Shown here: one piece after another, positions 1 through 8,315 of the stretch
Position numbering within the stretch: position 1 is the first letter of the stretch
Layout: each line of letters starts with the position of its first letter
NCBI GenBank assembly: GCA_040387515.1
Contig: JAZKDP010000007.1
Span: 1 to 64,000, forward strand
Length of the DNA stretch: 64,000 bases
Reading direction: 5' to 3'
Source: Methylotenera_A sp040387515
GTDB lineage: Bacteria > Pseudomonadota > Gammaproteobacteria > Burkholderiales > Methylophilaceae
Program-made: the position numbers and the translations under genes
The notes under the pieces: generated by a model
Seen by the model: the letters and a program-made list of their open reading frames with translations, nothing else
Databases searched by the model: none
Told to the model about the DNA's origin: nothing

Positions 1-31
1 GTCGAGAGTTCGAATCTCTCTCTCTCCGCCA
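1..31 (+). tRNA. tRNA-Ser, 3' part only
   Basis: The first 31 bases hold a T-arm (GAGAG, loop TTCGAAT, CTCTC), the 3' half of an acceptor stem (TCTCTCC), a G discriminator base and the encoded CCA end. A G discriminator with this acceptor sequence fits tRNA-Ser. The 5' part and anticodon lie outside the window, so the isoacceptor cannot be named. Confidence 0.8.
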
Positions 32-307
32 AAAGTTAGTTTCAAGCAGTATCATAAAGAAGCAATAGCCCTAGTAAACTCAATACATACAGCCAGTTTG
101 TTGCATTAAGATAGCATCAAAGCATATCTTGCAATCTAGGGGTAATAGCACTTACCCTAATGCGGCTTTAACTGATGCCGCCATACGTAGTAACAAGTCT
201 TCTATTAATTCCAGTCAACATCTCGAATCTATTTCTCAACTCATCAATATTGCTCATTAGGGCATTGCAACATTCACTTTAATTTCTAAATAAACTTCTT
301 TCAAATT

Positions 308-354
308 TGTCTCTGCTGAAACAGTTGTATCTTGTAATTGTTGCGCATTAAACA
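308..354 (+). promoter_or_regulatory. Paired activator (UAS) sites upstream of the first TonB-dependent receptor
   Basis: Two imperfect 16-bp dyads, TGTCTCTGCTGAAACA (308-323) and TGTTGCGCATTAAACA (339-354), start 31 bp apart and end 50 bp before the -24 GG. They fit the window-wide pattern TGTTKC-N4-GMAACA found in front of seven sigma-54 promoters. The rest of 32-402 shows no gene that I can support. Confidence 0.65.
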
Positions 355-402
355 GTAGCTTTCGCTGAAATTTATAAGGTATTGATCTTTATGTGTTTTT
401 AA

Positions 403-420
403 TTGGCATGATTCATGCCA
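403..420 (+). promoter_or_regulatory. Sigma-54 promoter of the receptor/PepSY operon
   Basis: TTGGCATGATTCATGCCA has the invariant GG (405-406), a 10-base gap and GC (417-418) of a sigma-54 -24/-12 promoter. Transcription would start near 430, giving a leader of about 145 bases before the gene at 574. Confidence 0.75.
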
Positions 421-432
421 ATAACTATATCT

Positions 433-449
433 ATAGGGTGCCCACCTAT
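433..449 (+). promoter_or_regulatory. Start-site dyad ATAGG-N7-CCTAT (candidate operator or 5' hairpin)
   Basis: ATAGGGTGCCCACCTAT lies at about +4 to +20 of the predicted sigma-54 transcript. The same 5-7-5 dyad recurs at 32655 (same 15-base offset from the -12 GC), 37790 and 14927. Its AT-flanked G/C tracts look like operators of CsoR/RcnR/FrmR repressors. A 5'-terminal RNA hairpin is the alternative. Confidence 0.5.
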
Positions 450-573
450 CGGACATTTAGCGCTGATGTTTGGGGCATCAATCACTATATTCAAGTTTAG
501 TTATACATGATCAATTCAGCATGGGTGCATTGTTATTTAAAAACAGTGTTGCCTGAATAAATTAAGGGAAGTG

Positions 574-2679
574 ATGAGTAAATATAATAAATTATTGGCG
601 GCTGCAATTGCAATCGCACTGCCATATACAAGCGTATATGCAGAAGAAGATGTGCTGTTGGGTGAAGTTGTTGTGACGGAAAAAAATCAGGCTAAAGGTA
701 CATTAAAATTAACTAATATAAACAAGACTGGAAGTAGATTAGGCTTAACTGCGCTGGAAACGCCGGCCAGTGTTGAATCAATTGATATTGCTACGATTCG
801 ATCTCGCGGAGATAACAGTGTGCGTGAGGCTGTTTCGCGTTCAACTGGCATTACTGACATTAGTAACCTAGGTACAGGGGTCGCTTTTTCTGCGCGAGGT
901 TTCACAGGGAATAACTCAGTAGGGCAGGCTGAAGATGGTATACGTTTACAGACGGCCGCAAGCACATTAACTTACCCATCTGATACTTGGGGTTACCAAC
1001 AGTTCGATATTCTGCGTGGGCCAGCTTCGGTGTTGTTTGGAGATGGCACCGTAGGCGGCATTATCAATAGTATTCGTAAAGCGCCAAGTCGGGAAAGCCA
1101 ATTTGAAGCATTAGTTGGAGCAGGTACGCTTGGGGCTTATCGCGCAGGAACTGGTGGAAGTGGTGCTTTGGGCGAAGCCGGTGCATATAGAGTTGATGCT
1201 TCTGTTACTGGTGGTAATGGCTATGTTAACCATGGTGATTACGACAGCGCAAAGTTAATGACTGGGATATTGCTGAATGTTAATGAAGATTTACGCATTA
1301 ATTTTACCGCTGATGTTGCGAATGAAAATCCAACTCGCTACACGGGCATTCCTCTCAGAAATGGCCGTATCGATGAATCTTTACTCAATCAAAATTACAA
1401 TGTCCGTGATAGCAAACAGCATTTTGAAGATACACGTTTGCGCGCAAAAGTAGATTGGGATATTAGCGATACGACTAAGCTAAGCAATATCAGCTACTGG
1501 TCTAAGGCTGATCGACATTGGCGAAATGTAGAGTATTTTTCGATTGACGATGCAAGCAATACCGTGGATCGGTTCGGCTATACTGAAATTAAACATAAAC
1601 AAAAGCAACTTGGCGATCGATTAGAGTTGGCTTCAACCGCAGATCTATTTGGACATCATAATCGTTGGGCGGTTGGCTACGAAATTTCACGTGTTGATTT
1701 TAGTTACTATGATAATTTTTATGATGGTAACGATCCAAGCACCAACGTACCGATTAAAAATTTCCCGCGCGGATATTTCACGACTATTGACCCAACAGTA
1801 AAAGATTTTTCTTCAACAACGCAACAACAAGCATTCTTTGCTGAGAATGCTTTGGATATTACCGAGAAGATTAAATTTATTACAGGCTTAAGACAGGACT
1901 GGATAGATGTTGATCATGAAAGTAAACTTGGTCGTGCTAATCTGGATGCGGACTATGCACCTTTTTCATATCGCGTGGGGGCAGTATTTCAGCCGACGAA
2001 GTCATCTTCCTTGTATGGACAATTTAGTCGTGGGTCAGACCCAGTATCATCTATCGTCTCGATTCGGCCCAGCAGTGGTGCGTTTAAGCTAACCTCGGCA
2101 CAACAAGCAGAAGTTGGTGTTAAACATGTGTTGGCGGATGGAAAAGGGGAGCTAACTTTTGCGCTTTATCATATTGCTAAAGATGACATTATCACGCGTG
2201 ACCCTAGCAACTCAACATTACGTGTTCAAGGTGGCAAGCAGTCATCACGCGGCGTAGAGCTCGCAGCAAGTCTTTTCCCAATACAGCATTGGCGTACGGA
2301 TTTAAATGTGGCTTTATTGGATGCACGATATGACAAGTTAACTGAAGGTGGCGCAGTAAATCGCGCAGGAAATACGCCGATAGATGTTCCAGAAAAAACA
2401 GCCAATTTGTGGCTTTATTATCAACAACCCAATTGGGAGGCTGGTATTGGCGCAAGATTAGTTGGAAGACGCTATGCCGATAATGCAAATACATCGATTA
2501 TGCGTGGTTATACGATTTATGACGCGAACGTCGCTTGGAACGTAAATCCGAAAACCACACTCAGGGCAAGTTTGCGCAATTTAACAGACAAAGTTTATGC
2601 GCCGGTTTCTTATGATACTGAACAATTTATTTTGGGTGAATCACGCCGAGTTGAGCTTACTGCAGAATTAAAATATTAA
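574..2679 (+). CDS. TonB-dependent receptor, siderophore-receptor type
   Basis: Outer-membrane ligand-gated channel driven by TonB-ExbBD. The 701-residue protein has a signal peptide ending near VYA, a TonB-box-like segment (LLGEVVVTE), a plug domain with the typical DILRGPASVLFG and GGIINSIRKAP motifs, and a beta barrel ending in a terminal aromatic-containing strand (AELKY). The ATG at 574 is preferred over the GTG at 571 because AAGGGA sits 5 bases upstream of it. The PepSY gene starts 11 bases after its stop, so the two form an operon behind the sigma-54 promoter at 403. Plug motifs and the PepSY neighbour resemble ferric-siderophore uptake, but the ligand is not readable from sequence. 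Confidence 0.92.
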   Translation: MSKYNKLLAAAIAIALPYTSVYAEEDVLLGEVVVTEKNQAKGTLKLTNINKTGSRLGLTALETPASVESIDIATIRSRGDNSVREAVSRSTGITDISNLGTGVAFSARGFTGNNSVGQAEDGIRLQTAASTLTYPSDTWGYQQFDILRGPASVLFGDGTVGGIINSIRKAPSRESQFEALVGAGTLGAYRAGTGGSGALGEAGAYRVDASVTGGNGYVNHGDYDSAKLMTGILLNVNEDLRINFTADVANENPTRYTGIPLRNGRIDESLLNQNYNVRDSKQHFEDTRLRAKVDWDISDTTKLSNISYWSKADRHWRNVEYFSIDDASNTVDRFGYTEIKHKQKQLGDRLELASTADLFGHHNRWAVGYEISRVDFSYYDNFYDGNDPSTNVPIKNFPRGYFTTIDPTVKDFSSTTQQQAFFAENALDITEKIKFITGLRQDWIDVDHESKLGRANLDADYAPFSYRVGAVFQPTKSSSLYGQFSRGSDPVSSIVSIRPSSGAFKLTSAQQAEVGVKHVLADGKGELTFALYHIAKDDIITRDPSNSTLRVQGGKQSSRGVELAASLFPIQHWRTDLNVALLDARYDKLTEGGAVNRAGNTPIDVPEKTANLWLYYQQPNWEAGIGARLVGRRYADNANTSIMRGYTIYDANVAWNVNPKTTLRASLRNLTDKVYAPVSYDTEQFILGESRRVELTAELKY

Positions 2680-2690
2680 GCCGGTTTATC

Positions 2691-4127
2691 ATGATTAAAC
2701 TTGCAATACGTTATTTGTCCCTGTGGCATCGCTGGCTTGGTATTTTTGCCTGCTGTTTGTTTATGCTATGGTTTGCTACAGGCTTGGTTCTACATTTCGT
2801 GCATTTCCCTGAGCTAAGTGCTGAGGAAAAGTTTGCCGGATTAAAGCCAATTGCAACGCAAAGTGTAAAACTTTCCTTGTTTGAGGCTATTCGCTCTTTG
2901 CCTTATTTTGAGCGCATAACAAAAGCAAAGTTAGTCATGTCGGGCAATCGACCTGTTTATATTATCCACCATGATAAAAGCGTGAATAGTGTTTATGCTG
3001 ATACAGGCGAAGTGCTGCAAACAATCCCAATAAAAACCGTGCTTTCCATTGCAAATTTACATGCTGTGCAACGTGGTATTGATGCGGAAAATGTCACTTA
3101 CGCATCGTTGCAGGATGTTGATCAATGGACAGTATCAAATGGACTGGATGCTTACCGACCATTGCATCGCGTCGATATCAACGATGATAAAAAAACTGAG
3201 CTATATCTCTCTGATATCACGGGTGAAGTGGTGCGCGATAGTACCAAGTTTGAAAGGGTTTGGAATTATGCTGGGTCCATCATCCATTGGATATATCCTA
3301 CTTTTCTGAGAAAGCATTGGATAGTGTGGAATTGGTTGGTTTGGACGCTATCATTAATCGCATTAATCTCAGCAATTACTGGCATTATTTTGGGGTTTGT
3401 GCGATTGCGATGGAATCATGTTAAATCTATTTCACCATTTCGCGGGATGCATTATCTGCATCACTTAGGCGGTGTGTTGGTAGCCACCTTTCTACTTACT
3501 TACATATTAAGTGGCTGGTTATCGGTGGATCACGGCTTATTGTTTTCGAGTAACGATATAACTGCAAACCAAAGAAAAGTCCTGACGGGTGGAAAAATAA
3601 ACTGGCAACAGTTCAATTCTGTTGATACCTCGTTAGTGGCAGGAGCAAAACAATTAGAATGGGTTCAATTGGCTGGTAATCCTTATGTCATTGCAACCTT
3701 TAACCAAGACTCTCAAAAAGTTTTAAGCCAACTTGGCGTAAGCGACAATTTTGCATTCTCAGCATTTACAACGCAAAGTACGCAGCTTTTAATAGGCGCT
3801 AATTGCGCAAGACCAATTTTGGTAGATAAAAATGACGCCTATCGGAGTGCAACGGCTAAGCCCAGCGCGCAATTGCTACGCGTGGTCTGCGACGATGCTA
3901 AAAAAACTTGGTTTCATATTGATGGATCCAATGCGCAAATCATTGAGAAGATTGACCATTCAAGACGCTGGTATCGCTGGTTATACAGCGGACTTCACAC
4001 ATTGGATTTTCCAATCTTAGATGTTCATCCTCAATTTAAAACTGCTTTAGTTCTGATTTTTTGCGTATTGGGATTCATATTTAGTCTTACAGGTGTTGTC
4101 TTAAGTTGGCGTCGTTTAAAACTTTAG
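2691..4127 (+). CDS. PepSY-associated membrane protein (possible ferric/siderophore reductase)
   Basis: A 478-residue inner-membrane protein with four hydrophobic segments: about residues 11-36 (LSLWHRWLGIF start), 212-235, 255-280 and 450-475. Large periplasmic PepSY-type segments lie between them. Histidines in the helices (HRWLG, IIHW, HHLGG, LHTLDF) follow the pattern of PepSY_TM proteins, some of which reduce ferric siderophores with haem. It directly follows the receptor gene, which supports a role in releasing or reducing the imported ligand. No haem ligands are proven here. The start ATG has only a weak ribosome-binding site, consistent with translational coupling. Confidence 0.8.
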   Translation: MIKLAIRYLSLWHRWLGIFACCLFMLWFATGLVLHFVHFPELSAEEKFAGLKPIATQSVKLSLFEAIRSLPYFERITKAKLVMSGNRPVYIIHHDKSVNSVYADTGEVLQTIPIKTVLSIANLHAVQRGIDAENVTYASLQDVDQWTVSNGLDAYRPLHRVDINDDKKTELYLSDITGEVVRDSTKFERVWNYAGSIIHWIYPTFLRKHWIVWNWLVWTLSLIALISAITGIILGFVRLRWNHVKSISPFRGMHYLHHLGGVLVATFLLTYILSGWLSVDHGLLFSSNDITANQRKVLTGGKINWQQFNSVDTSLVAGAKQLEWVQLAGNPYVIATFNQDSQKVLSQLGVSDNFAFSAFTTQSTQLLIGANCARPILVDKNDAYRSATAKPSAQLLRVVCDDAKKTWFHIDGSNAQIIEKIDHSRRWYRWLYSGLHTLDFPILDVHPQFKTALVLIFCVLGFIFSLTGVVLSWRRLKL

Positions 4128-4182
4128 ATACAAATTGTAGTTTCGTAATTTCATTCTAATTTATAAATATGCATTAGTTCTT

Positions 4183-4207
4183 TATACTTTTTTAGTATTA
4201 AAGTATA
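4183..4207. promoter_or_regulatory. Inverted repeat upstream of the sigma-54 activator gene
   Basis: TATACTTT (4183-4190) and AAAGTATA (4200-4207) are perfect 8-bp arms around a 9-bp AT spacer, about 70 bp before the activator start. It may be an operator in the activator's own promoter region. No sigma-54 site or TGTTKC-type dyad is visible here. Confidence 0.35.
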
Positions 4208-4276
4208 AGTTTATATTATTTAAAAATATAACAACATGGTGGTACATTTCCGTTTTAGTTATGAATAGCCACCAAA

Positions 4277-5383
4277 ATGTACGGAATTAACACCGATAGA
4301 AAACTTAGCGTAGGCTCTGCTAGTACGGAATCTGAATGGACAAAAAAGTCTATTATTCAATTCCCAGATCCTCAAAAAATTAGCTTATCAATAAGAGCAA
4401 GTGCGCTTATATTTGCGGATGAAAAGTCTCAACAACTATTGTCTCTCATTGAAAAAGTTGCGCCTAGCAATGCAACTGCTTTAATTAAGGGTGAGACAGG
4501 TACAGGTAAAGAGTTGGTCGCAAGGCATTTACACAATCTTAGTCCGCGCAGGGAAGGGCCGTTTGCGGCAATTAATTGCGGTGCATTTTCAGAGGCATTG
4601 GTGGAAAGCGAGCTGTTTGGTCATGAGCGGGGTGCTTTTACTGGCGCAGTGGGCTCTAAAAAAGGATGGTTTGAAACAGCCAATGGCGGCACCTTGTTTT
4701 TAGACGAAATTGGCGATTTGCCTTTATCTACACAGGTAAAGTTGCTGCGTGTATTGCAAGAGAGAGAAGTCATTCCTATTGGTTCGAGAAGGCCGATTCC
4801 AATTGATGTAAGGTTGATTGCTGCAACTAACGTAAACCTAACTGAAGCAGTCAAAGCTGGTCGTTTCAGGGAAGATTTGTATTATCGAATTAAAGTCGTG
4901 CCGATAGAAATACCACCTTTACGAGAGCGTAAAGGTGATATTTTGCCTTTGGTTGAGCATTTTCTTGAGGTGTATCGCAATCGCTTGCATACAATAAAAC
5001 CCGAGTTAATTCCTGATACCGTTAATAATTTAATTGATTATCCTTGGCCAGGTAATATTCGCGAACTTGAAAATGTGATTCACAGAGCGCTGCTGGTTTG
5101 CGACGGTAAGACATTGAAGCCATCTGATTTAAGTTTGCCTAGCATACAAGCTGTTATTGAATCGGATGCGGATTATGAGCAAACAAGTAACCAAAAGTTA
5201 GAGAGTGCTATCAATGAATTAATCCAGCAAGAACCTGATCAACTTTATGACTTGTTCTTGGAAAAAATTGTGCTGCAAACATACGAGTATTGCAAAAATA
5301 ATCAAGTGCAGACTGCAAGAGTACTGGGGATTAGCCGTAATGTGTTACGTGCATTATTAAAGCAATTCGGCTACATTCAATAG
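4277..5383 (+). CDS. Sigma-54-dependent transcriptional activator lacking a sensor domain
   Basis: A 368-residue bacterial enhancer-binding protein. Only about 45 residues precede the AAA+ core, which has Walker A GETGTGKE (72-79), the sigma-54 contact loop GAFTGA (119-124), Walker B TLFLDEIGD (139-147) and arginine-finger-region residues (FREDLYYRI). The C-terminus is a Fis-type helix-turn-helix (QTARVLGISRNVLRALLKQ). No receiver, GAF or PAS domain is present, as in PspF or HrpR/S types, so control must come through a partner protein or expression level. An upstream in-frame stop excludes a longer start. Eight sigma-54-type promoters surround it, seven with shared paired dyads, so it is the natural candidate for their activator. 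Confidence 0.93.
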   Translation: MYGINTDRKLSVGSASTESEWTKKSIIQFPDPQKISLSIRASALIFADEKSQQLLSLIEKVAPSNATALIKGETGTGKELVARHLHNLSPRREGPFAAINCGAFSEALVESELFGHERGAFTGAVGSKKGWFETANGGTLFLDEIGDLPLSTQVKLLRVLQEREVIPIGSRRPIPIDVRLIAATNVNLTEAVKAGRFREDLYYRIKVVPIEIPPLRERKGDILPLVEHFLEVYRNRLHTIKPELIPDTVNNLIDYPWPGNIRELENVIHRALLVCDGKTLKPSDLSLPSIQAVIESDADYEQTSNQKLESAINELIQQEPDQLYDLFLEKIVLQTYEYCKNNQVQTARVLGISRNVLRALLKQFGYIQ

Positions 5384-5405
5384 GCTTTATTATCGTTTTT
5401 CATTT

Positions 5406-5440
5406 GCCCGCCTTTATTAAAAATAAAGGCGGGCTTTTTT
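5406..5440 (+). terminator. Rho-independent terminator after the sigma-54 activator
   Basis: A perfect 13-bp stem (GCCCGCCTTTATT with its complement) and 3-base loop, followed by six Ts. It separates the activator gene from the TonB operon. Confidence 0.93.
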
Positions 5441-5508
5441 GTATCTATTGTTTTAACGCGTTAAGTCTTTGCTGCATAACTTAGCATTCCAGTAGGTGAT
5501 AACCACGC

Positions 5509-5554
5509 TGTTGATATTGAAGCAAGGTATTAGGGAGTTGTTTCTCAGGCAACA
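5509..5554 (+). promoter_or_regulatory. Paired activator (UAS) sites upstream of tonB-exbBD
   Basis: TGTTGATATTGAAGCA (5509-5524) and TGTTTCTCAGGCAACA (5539-5554) start 30 bp apart. The second fits TGTTKC-N4-GMAACA exactly. The pair ends 64 bp upstream of the -24 GG at 5619. Confidence 0.7.
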
Positions 5555-5616
5555 GTTTCTGTTCTGACAAGAATGGAAATCTATATTAACCAATTGATTT
5601 AAAACAATAAGTTATG

Positions 5617-5635
5617 TTGGCACAGTGATTGCTAA
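5617..5635 (+). promoter_or_regulatory. Sigma-54 promoter of the tonB-exbB-exbD operon
   Basis: TTGGCACAGTGATTGCTAA is close to the sigma-54 consensus, with GG at 5619-5620 and GC at 5631-5632. The predicted start is near 5644, directly before a 10-bp palindrome, GATTTAAATC (5646-5655). No terminator is visible from here to 11341. Confidence 0.85.
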
Positions 5636-5678
5636 ACTAAATGTAGATTTAAATCATTTTTGTGAAGCGTTAGTCAGT

Positions 5679-5792
5679 ATGTTGAGTAAATTTTTAGAAA
5701 AAAACAAACAAGAAAGCCCATCTTTAATTCAGTACTCGGGAGATAGTCTGTTGATTGTAGGTGTATTGGTGTTTAGTCGGTTGGGGTACTAA
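5679..5792 (+). CDS. Small open reading frame of 37 codons in the tonB leader (unproven)
   Basis: An ATG-started frame lies inside the predicted sigma-54 transcript and stops 2 bases before the tonB start codon. The encoded peptide has a charged N-terminal half (KFLEKNKQE) and a hydrophobic end (LLIVGVLVF). It could be a leader peptide whose translation is coupled to tonB. No strong ribosome-binding site precedes it, and no family is recognised, so it may be chance. Confidence 0.25.
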   Translation: MLSKFLEKNKQESPSLIQYSGDSLLIVGVLVFSRLGY

Positions 5793-5794
5793 CC

Positions 5795-6598
5795 ATGTCG
5801 AGTTCGCTTAGTTCTTATATCACTACGCCATTAAGAGGCGTGGGTCCGATCCAATCAGGTGAATCATCAGGACAGCAGGCAGAACGCCTGAAACTGTTAC
5901 AACTGCGAACAGTGAAAGCCTATGATAGGGAAGTAAATTCGAGTGCAAAGTATTGGTCTATCGCCTCTATTGTTGGCTTGCATGTGGTTTTAATATCGCT
6001 TTATGTCAATCGCGACGAAACACCACCTGCGCCTATTGAAAAGCATGAAGTGGCTATTGAGTTTATTAAGCCGGAAATTGAGCCGCCACCGCCACCTCCG
6101 ATTGAGCCACCTAAGCCACCGCCACCACCAAAGGTTCAAAAAGTTACGGCACCACCGCCTGCTTTAAGGACTCCAGTGGCTAGCGAAAATATTGCGCCAG
6201 ATGACATTGTAGTGCAAGAGAACACCGAGGCAGTAGTTTCTAAAGAGCCAGTGGTTGCAGCAGAGGTGCCAACGCCACCAGCACCGCCGCCTGCCCCAGT
6301 TGTTGAGGAGCCTGTGACGGAAGCTTCAGCAAACGCTGGCTACTTAAAAAACCCGCCTCCTGAATATCCGGCTAGAGCTACTCAGATGGGTTGGAGTGGG
6401 ACAGTTATTTTGCGTGTGAGAGTGTCAGCAGATGGCAGCGCTCAAAGCGTAAGTGTGAAAAAGTCGAGTGGCCACAAGGTGCTGGATGATTCGGCGGTTA
6501 CAGCCGTAAAAAAATGGACGTTTGTTCCTTCAAAGCGTGGAAACACGGCAATCGATGGATGGGCAACAGTACCGATTATATTTAATTCTGAACAGTAG
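5795..6598 (+). CDS. tonB: TonB energy transducer
   Basis: A 267-residue TonB. It has a cytoplasmic N-terminus of about 50 residues (longer than in E. coli), one membrane anchor (about 54-72, IASIVGLHVVLISLYV), a proline-rich periplasmic spacer (about 88-115 and 162-172) and the C-terminal TonB fold (YPARATQMGWSGTVILRVRVS to WATVPIIF). It couples ExbB-ExbD proton flow to outer-membrane receptors. It is first in an operon with exbB and exbD, behind the sigma-54 promoter at 5617. Located among four receptor genes, it is probably their dedicated transducer. Confidence 0.95.
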   Translation: MSSSLSSYITTPLRGVGPIQSGESSGQQAERLKLLQLRTVKAYDREVNSSAKYWSIASIVGLHVVLISLYVNRDETPPAPIEKHEVAIEFIKPEIEPPPPPPIEPPKPPPPPKVQKVTAPPPALRTPVASENIAPDDIVVQENTEAVVSKEPVVAAEVPTPPAPPPAPVVEEPVTEASANAGYLKNPPPEYPARATQMGWSGTVILRVRVSADGSAQSVSVKKSSGHKVLDDSAVTAVKKWTFVPSKRGNTAIDGWATVPIIFNSEQ

Positions 6599-6645
6599 TT
6601 AATTTGAAACAGTAGTTAATCTTGAATAAAAGTGAGGTAAGAAAA

Positions 6646-7368
6646 ATGTTTAATTTAGACCCAAATGCATCACCCATAGTAGTTAGTGTTTTAGTTGCGC
6701 TGATTTTAGCTTCTGTCGTTACTTGGACAATCGTACTACTCAAAACCATCCAAGTATGGCGCATGCGTCGGCAAAATAATAAGTTTCGCGCAGCCTTTTG
6801 GGCGGCAAAGGATTTACAAGAAGCAGCCAACCTTGAAGGATTTGGCGGCCCAGTTTATCGTGTTGCTCAAGTGGGATTCCATGCGCTAAATGAGGCGGAT
6901 TCTGTCGCAGATTTGCGCCATTCGGGTGATCGCCAAGAAGTGTTAGAGCGTTCATTGCGTCAACAAATTCAAAAAGAGCGTGTCACGCGCGAAAGTGGAT
7001 TAGTTGTGCTGGCCAGTATTGGTAGTACAGCCCCTTTCATTGGTTTGTTCGGTACGGTATGGGGCATCATGCATGCACTAACAGGCATCAGTAATGCAGG
7101 AAGTGCAAGCCTCGACGTGGTTGCTGGGCCGATTGGCGAAGCTTTGCTGGCAACTGGCGTTGGCATCGCAGTAGCTGTGCCTGCCGTGCTTGCTTATAAC
7201 TTCTTCTTAAGACGTTTAAAAACTAGCAGCAACAACTTGGATGATTTTGCTGAAGACTTAATCAAAGTGTTGCGTCGTGTTTCATATCGCAAAGTAGTGG
7301 ATGCCAATGGTAAGGCTGACGCTTCTAGTGCTGGCGTAGTACACACCTTGAAAGGAGCAGTTGCATAA
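6646..7368 (+). CDS. exbB: ExbB proton-channel subunit
   Basis: A 240-residue MotA/TolQ/ExbB family membrane protein. Three hydrophobic segments are seen: about residues 13-33, and two in the second half with the family motif around GLFGTVWGIMHAL and IGEALLATGVGIAVAVPAVLAYN. With ExbD it forms the proton channel that energises TonB. The ATG at 6646 with GAGGTAAG upstream is chosen over a TTG at 6622. A 13-base direct repeat (AACAGTAGTTAAT, at 6591 and 6608) spans the tonB stop and the gap, a small tandem duplication. Confidence 0.95.
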   Translation: MFNLDPNASPIVVSVLVALILASVVTWTIVLLKTIQVWRMRRQNNKFRAAFWAAKDLQEAANLEGFGGPVYRVAQVGFHALNEADSVADLRHSGDRQEVLERSLRQQIQKERVTRESGLVVLASIGSTAPFIGLFGTVWGIMHALTGISNAGSASLDVVAGPIGEALLATGVGIAVAVPAVLAYNFFLRRLKTSSNNLDDFAEDLIKVLRRVSYRKVVDANGKADASSAGVVHTLKGAVA

Positions 7369-7775
7369 TGGCTTTTTCTTCTCAAAGTGATGGTGATGAG
7401 GTGATGAGTGAAATCAACGTCACACCATTAGTGGATGTGATGTTGGTTTTGCTAGTGGCATTTATTGTGACTGTGCCAGTGATGACCAATGCGATTCAGG
7501 TGAACTTGCCTAAGACTGCTGCCACAAAGCCGCCTGAGCCGAGCAAGCCGATTACGATCAGTGTGAATGCTGAAGGCAATGCTTTCATTAATCAAACTCA
7601 GGTTGAGTTACCTCAGCTTGAGACGGAGTTAATTGCAAGACAAGCGACCAATCCTGAACAAGTGTATCACCTGAGTTCTGATGAATCTGTGAAGTATGGC
7701 AGCGTGGCTAAAGTGATGGCGGTCATTGAGCGCTCAGGTGTAACAAAGCTGGCAGTGTTAACTCAGAATCAATAA
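7368..7775 (+). CDS. exbD: ExbD subunit
   Basis: A 135-residue ExbD/TolR protein with a single N-terminal membrane helix carrying the essential aspartate (NVTPLVDVMLVLLVAFIVT) and a periplasmic domain. It completes the ExbB-ExbD proton channel that powers TonB. Its ATG overlaps the exbB stop (TAATG), so the two are translationally coupled. Confidence 0.95.
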   Translation: MAFSSQSDGDEVMSEINVTPLVDVMLVLLVAFIVTVPVMTNAIQVNLPKTAATKPPEPSKPITISVNAEGNAFINQTQVELPQLETELIARQATNPEQVYHLSSDESVKYGSVAKVMAVIERSGVTKLAVLTQNQ

Positions 7776-7848
7776 TGATTAACCCAGATTGTTAATAGAG
7801 TTAATTTAAATATTTTGCACAACAATATTTCAATAGATAGGAAAAAAA

Positions 7849-8274
7849 ATGTCTCGTAAAAGAATAATAGCAGGAGCGTTAGGTGTTCTTGGTGTGGTCG
7901 TCAGTACGTTGCCAGCAAATGCGCACCACGCATTCTCAGCTGAATTTGATGCAGCAAAGCCAATTACAGTAAAAGGCATCGTAACCAAATTTGAGTTAGT
8001 TAACCCACATAGCTGGTTATATATTGATGTGACTGGCCCAGATGGCAAAGTGACTCAATGGGGATTTGAGTTCGGTGCGCCATTCGGCTTGAAAGAAAAA
8101 GGTATCAGCAAAAAAACATTAGCGGTGGGTACGGAAATCACAATCAACGGTTATAGGGCAAAAACTGACCAAAATTTTGGCTATGCAGTTGAAAGCACGC
8201 TAGCAGATGGTCGAACCATTAAAACTGGTGGCGCCCAAGATGCACCAGCAGCTGCGCCGGCAGCCAATAGATAA
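7849..8274 (+). CDS. Exported DUF6152-family protein
   Basis: A 141-residue exported protein. The signal peptide ends near NANAHH, and the mature part begins HHAFSAEFDAAKPITVKG and continues with NPHSWLYIDV and WGFEFGAP, the pattern of DUF6152, a beta-rich periplasmic family of unknown function. The tail is Ala/Pro-rich. It follows exbD by 73 bases with no terminator and precedes three other exported proteins, so it is probably part of the sigma-54 tonB transcript. A ligand-binding periplasmic role is inference only. Confidence 0.8.
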   Translation: MSRKRIIAGALGVLGVVVSTLPANAHHAFSAEFDAAKPITVKGIVTKFELVNPHSWLYIDVTGPDGKVTQWGFEFGAPFGLKEKGISKKTLAVGTEITINGYRAKTDQNFGYAVESTLADGRTIKTGGAQDAPAAAPAANR

Positions 8275-8315
8275 AAATAACTTACGCGTTCACTGCAGAT
8301 AACTGGAGAATTTTC

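Noticed and set aside
32..302. Possible gene remnant after the tRNA
   Set aside because: Short frames here have no start, no ribosome-binding site and no recognisable family.
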